NCBI GenBank assembly: GCA_964530115.1
Contig: CAZGYD010000034.1
Span: 1-18,102 of the forward strand
Origin: Fen-999 sp964530115
Lineage (GTDB): Bacteria; Pseudomonadota; Gammaproteobacteria; Burkholderiales; Rhodocyclaceae
Direction of reading: 5' to 3'
Length of the DNA stretch: 18,102 nucleotides
Shown here piece after piece: positions 17,829 to 18,102 of the stretch (the stretch's first letter is position 1; each line of letters opens with the position of its first letter). The notes beneath the pieces are model-generated. The model had not been told where the DNA came from and did no database searches. It worked only from the letters and a program-made list of their open reading frames with translations. The position numbers and the translations under genes were made by a program.

Positions 17829-18102
17829 GTCCTGCAGGGTGTAGGGCAGGCGGCAGGCCTGCGAGCAGTCGCCGCGGTTGGCGCAGCGCCCGGTCTGGTC
17901 GTGGCTGATGGCGCACTGTCCGGAAAAGGCTACCGCCAGCGCGCCATGGACGAACTATTCGAGAACCACTTCGACGGGGACTGCGGCGCGACCGGCGCGC
18001 ACGTAGTCGGGCGACGGACCGCGCGCCCGCAGTAGCCGCCGGAAGACGACGGCGCCGAGGAGCCGCTACCTTCCGACCGTGCCTCCGGCAGACCGGGGAG
18101 AG
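17829..18102 (-). pseudogene. Upstream coding sequence of the U32 gene, interrupted by an in-frame stop near the window end
   Basis: In the same minus-strand frame the translation continues upstream as GRCANRGDCSQACRLPYTLQD and FVHGALAVAFSGQCAISHD, clearly the family's conserved core. An in-frame TAG at 17957-17955 splits ..PVEVVLE from FVHGAL.., and a second TAG falls about 100 bases further out. The position normally Cys in FVHGALC reads Ala. The rest of the N terminus lies beyond the window. Sequence error at a contig end is the simplest reading; a decayed gene is the alternative. Confidence 0.6.

Overview
The window is a GC-rich (by eye about two-thirds G+C), gene-dense stretch of chromosome from a Gram-negative bacterium. 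Lipoprotein signal peptides, outer-membrane beta-barrels, ClpB, Tag, a fused PabB-PabC and a cytochrome-rich sulfur locus best fit a betaproteobacterium, perhaps of the Rhodocyclales. That placement is inference. Both ends cut through genes, and both terminal stretches of about 130-150 bases look degraded against otherwise conserved protein families, as expected at the ends of a draft contig.

Layout. (1) 1-1949 is the 3' part of clpB. A ~140-bp imperfect palindromic element and a GACA-loop hairpin follow it. (2) 2193-3452 encodes a lipoprotein with a (Ser/Gly)-Thr hexamer-repeat linker and a beta-helix domain. (3) 3619-5379 encodes a DUF3373 outer-membrane barrel protein, and 5487-5798 a small secreted protein whose only cysteine is its last residue. 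(4) Two mirror-image terminators separate this from a minus-strand pair: a membrane-anchored octaheme cytochrome c of the octaheme tetrathionate reductase (OTR) type (6577-8178) and a four-helix cytochrome b (5969-6565). (5) Across a 302-bp control region, a YeeE/YedE sulfur-type transporter (8481-9719) and a triple-rhodanese lipoprotein (9745-10935) run the other way. (6) Then come tag (minus) and a divergent pabB-pabC fusion, translationally coupled to a patatin-like lipoprotein. (7) A second ~140-bp palindromic element sits between this patatin gene and a convergent operon made of a U32-family protein (RlhA-like) and a type Vd (PlpD-like) patatin-POTRA-barrel protein.

How the parts may work together. 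The central block, 3619-10935, reads as one envelope module for sulfur or nitrogen compounds. Cytochrome b would exchange electrons with quinone, and the membrane-anchored octaheme cytochrome would reduce a small oxyanion such as tetrathionate, nitrite or hydroxylamine. YeeE/YedE would import thiosulfate or a related sulfur species, and the periplasmic rhodanese lipoprotein would carry sulfane sulfur. The DUF3373 barrel and the C-terminal-Cys protein may be accessory. Family assignments are fairly firm; the integrated pathway is inference. The other genes are housekeeping (protein disaggregation, DNA repair, folate synthesis, RNA modification) or lipid-acting.
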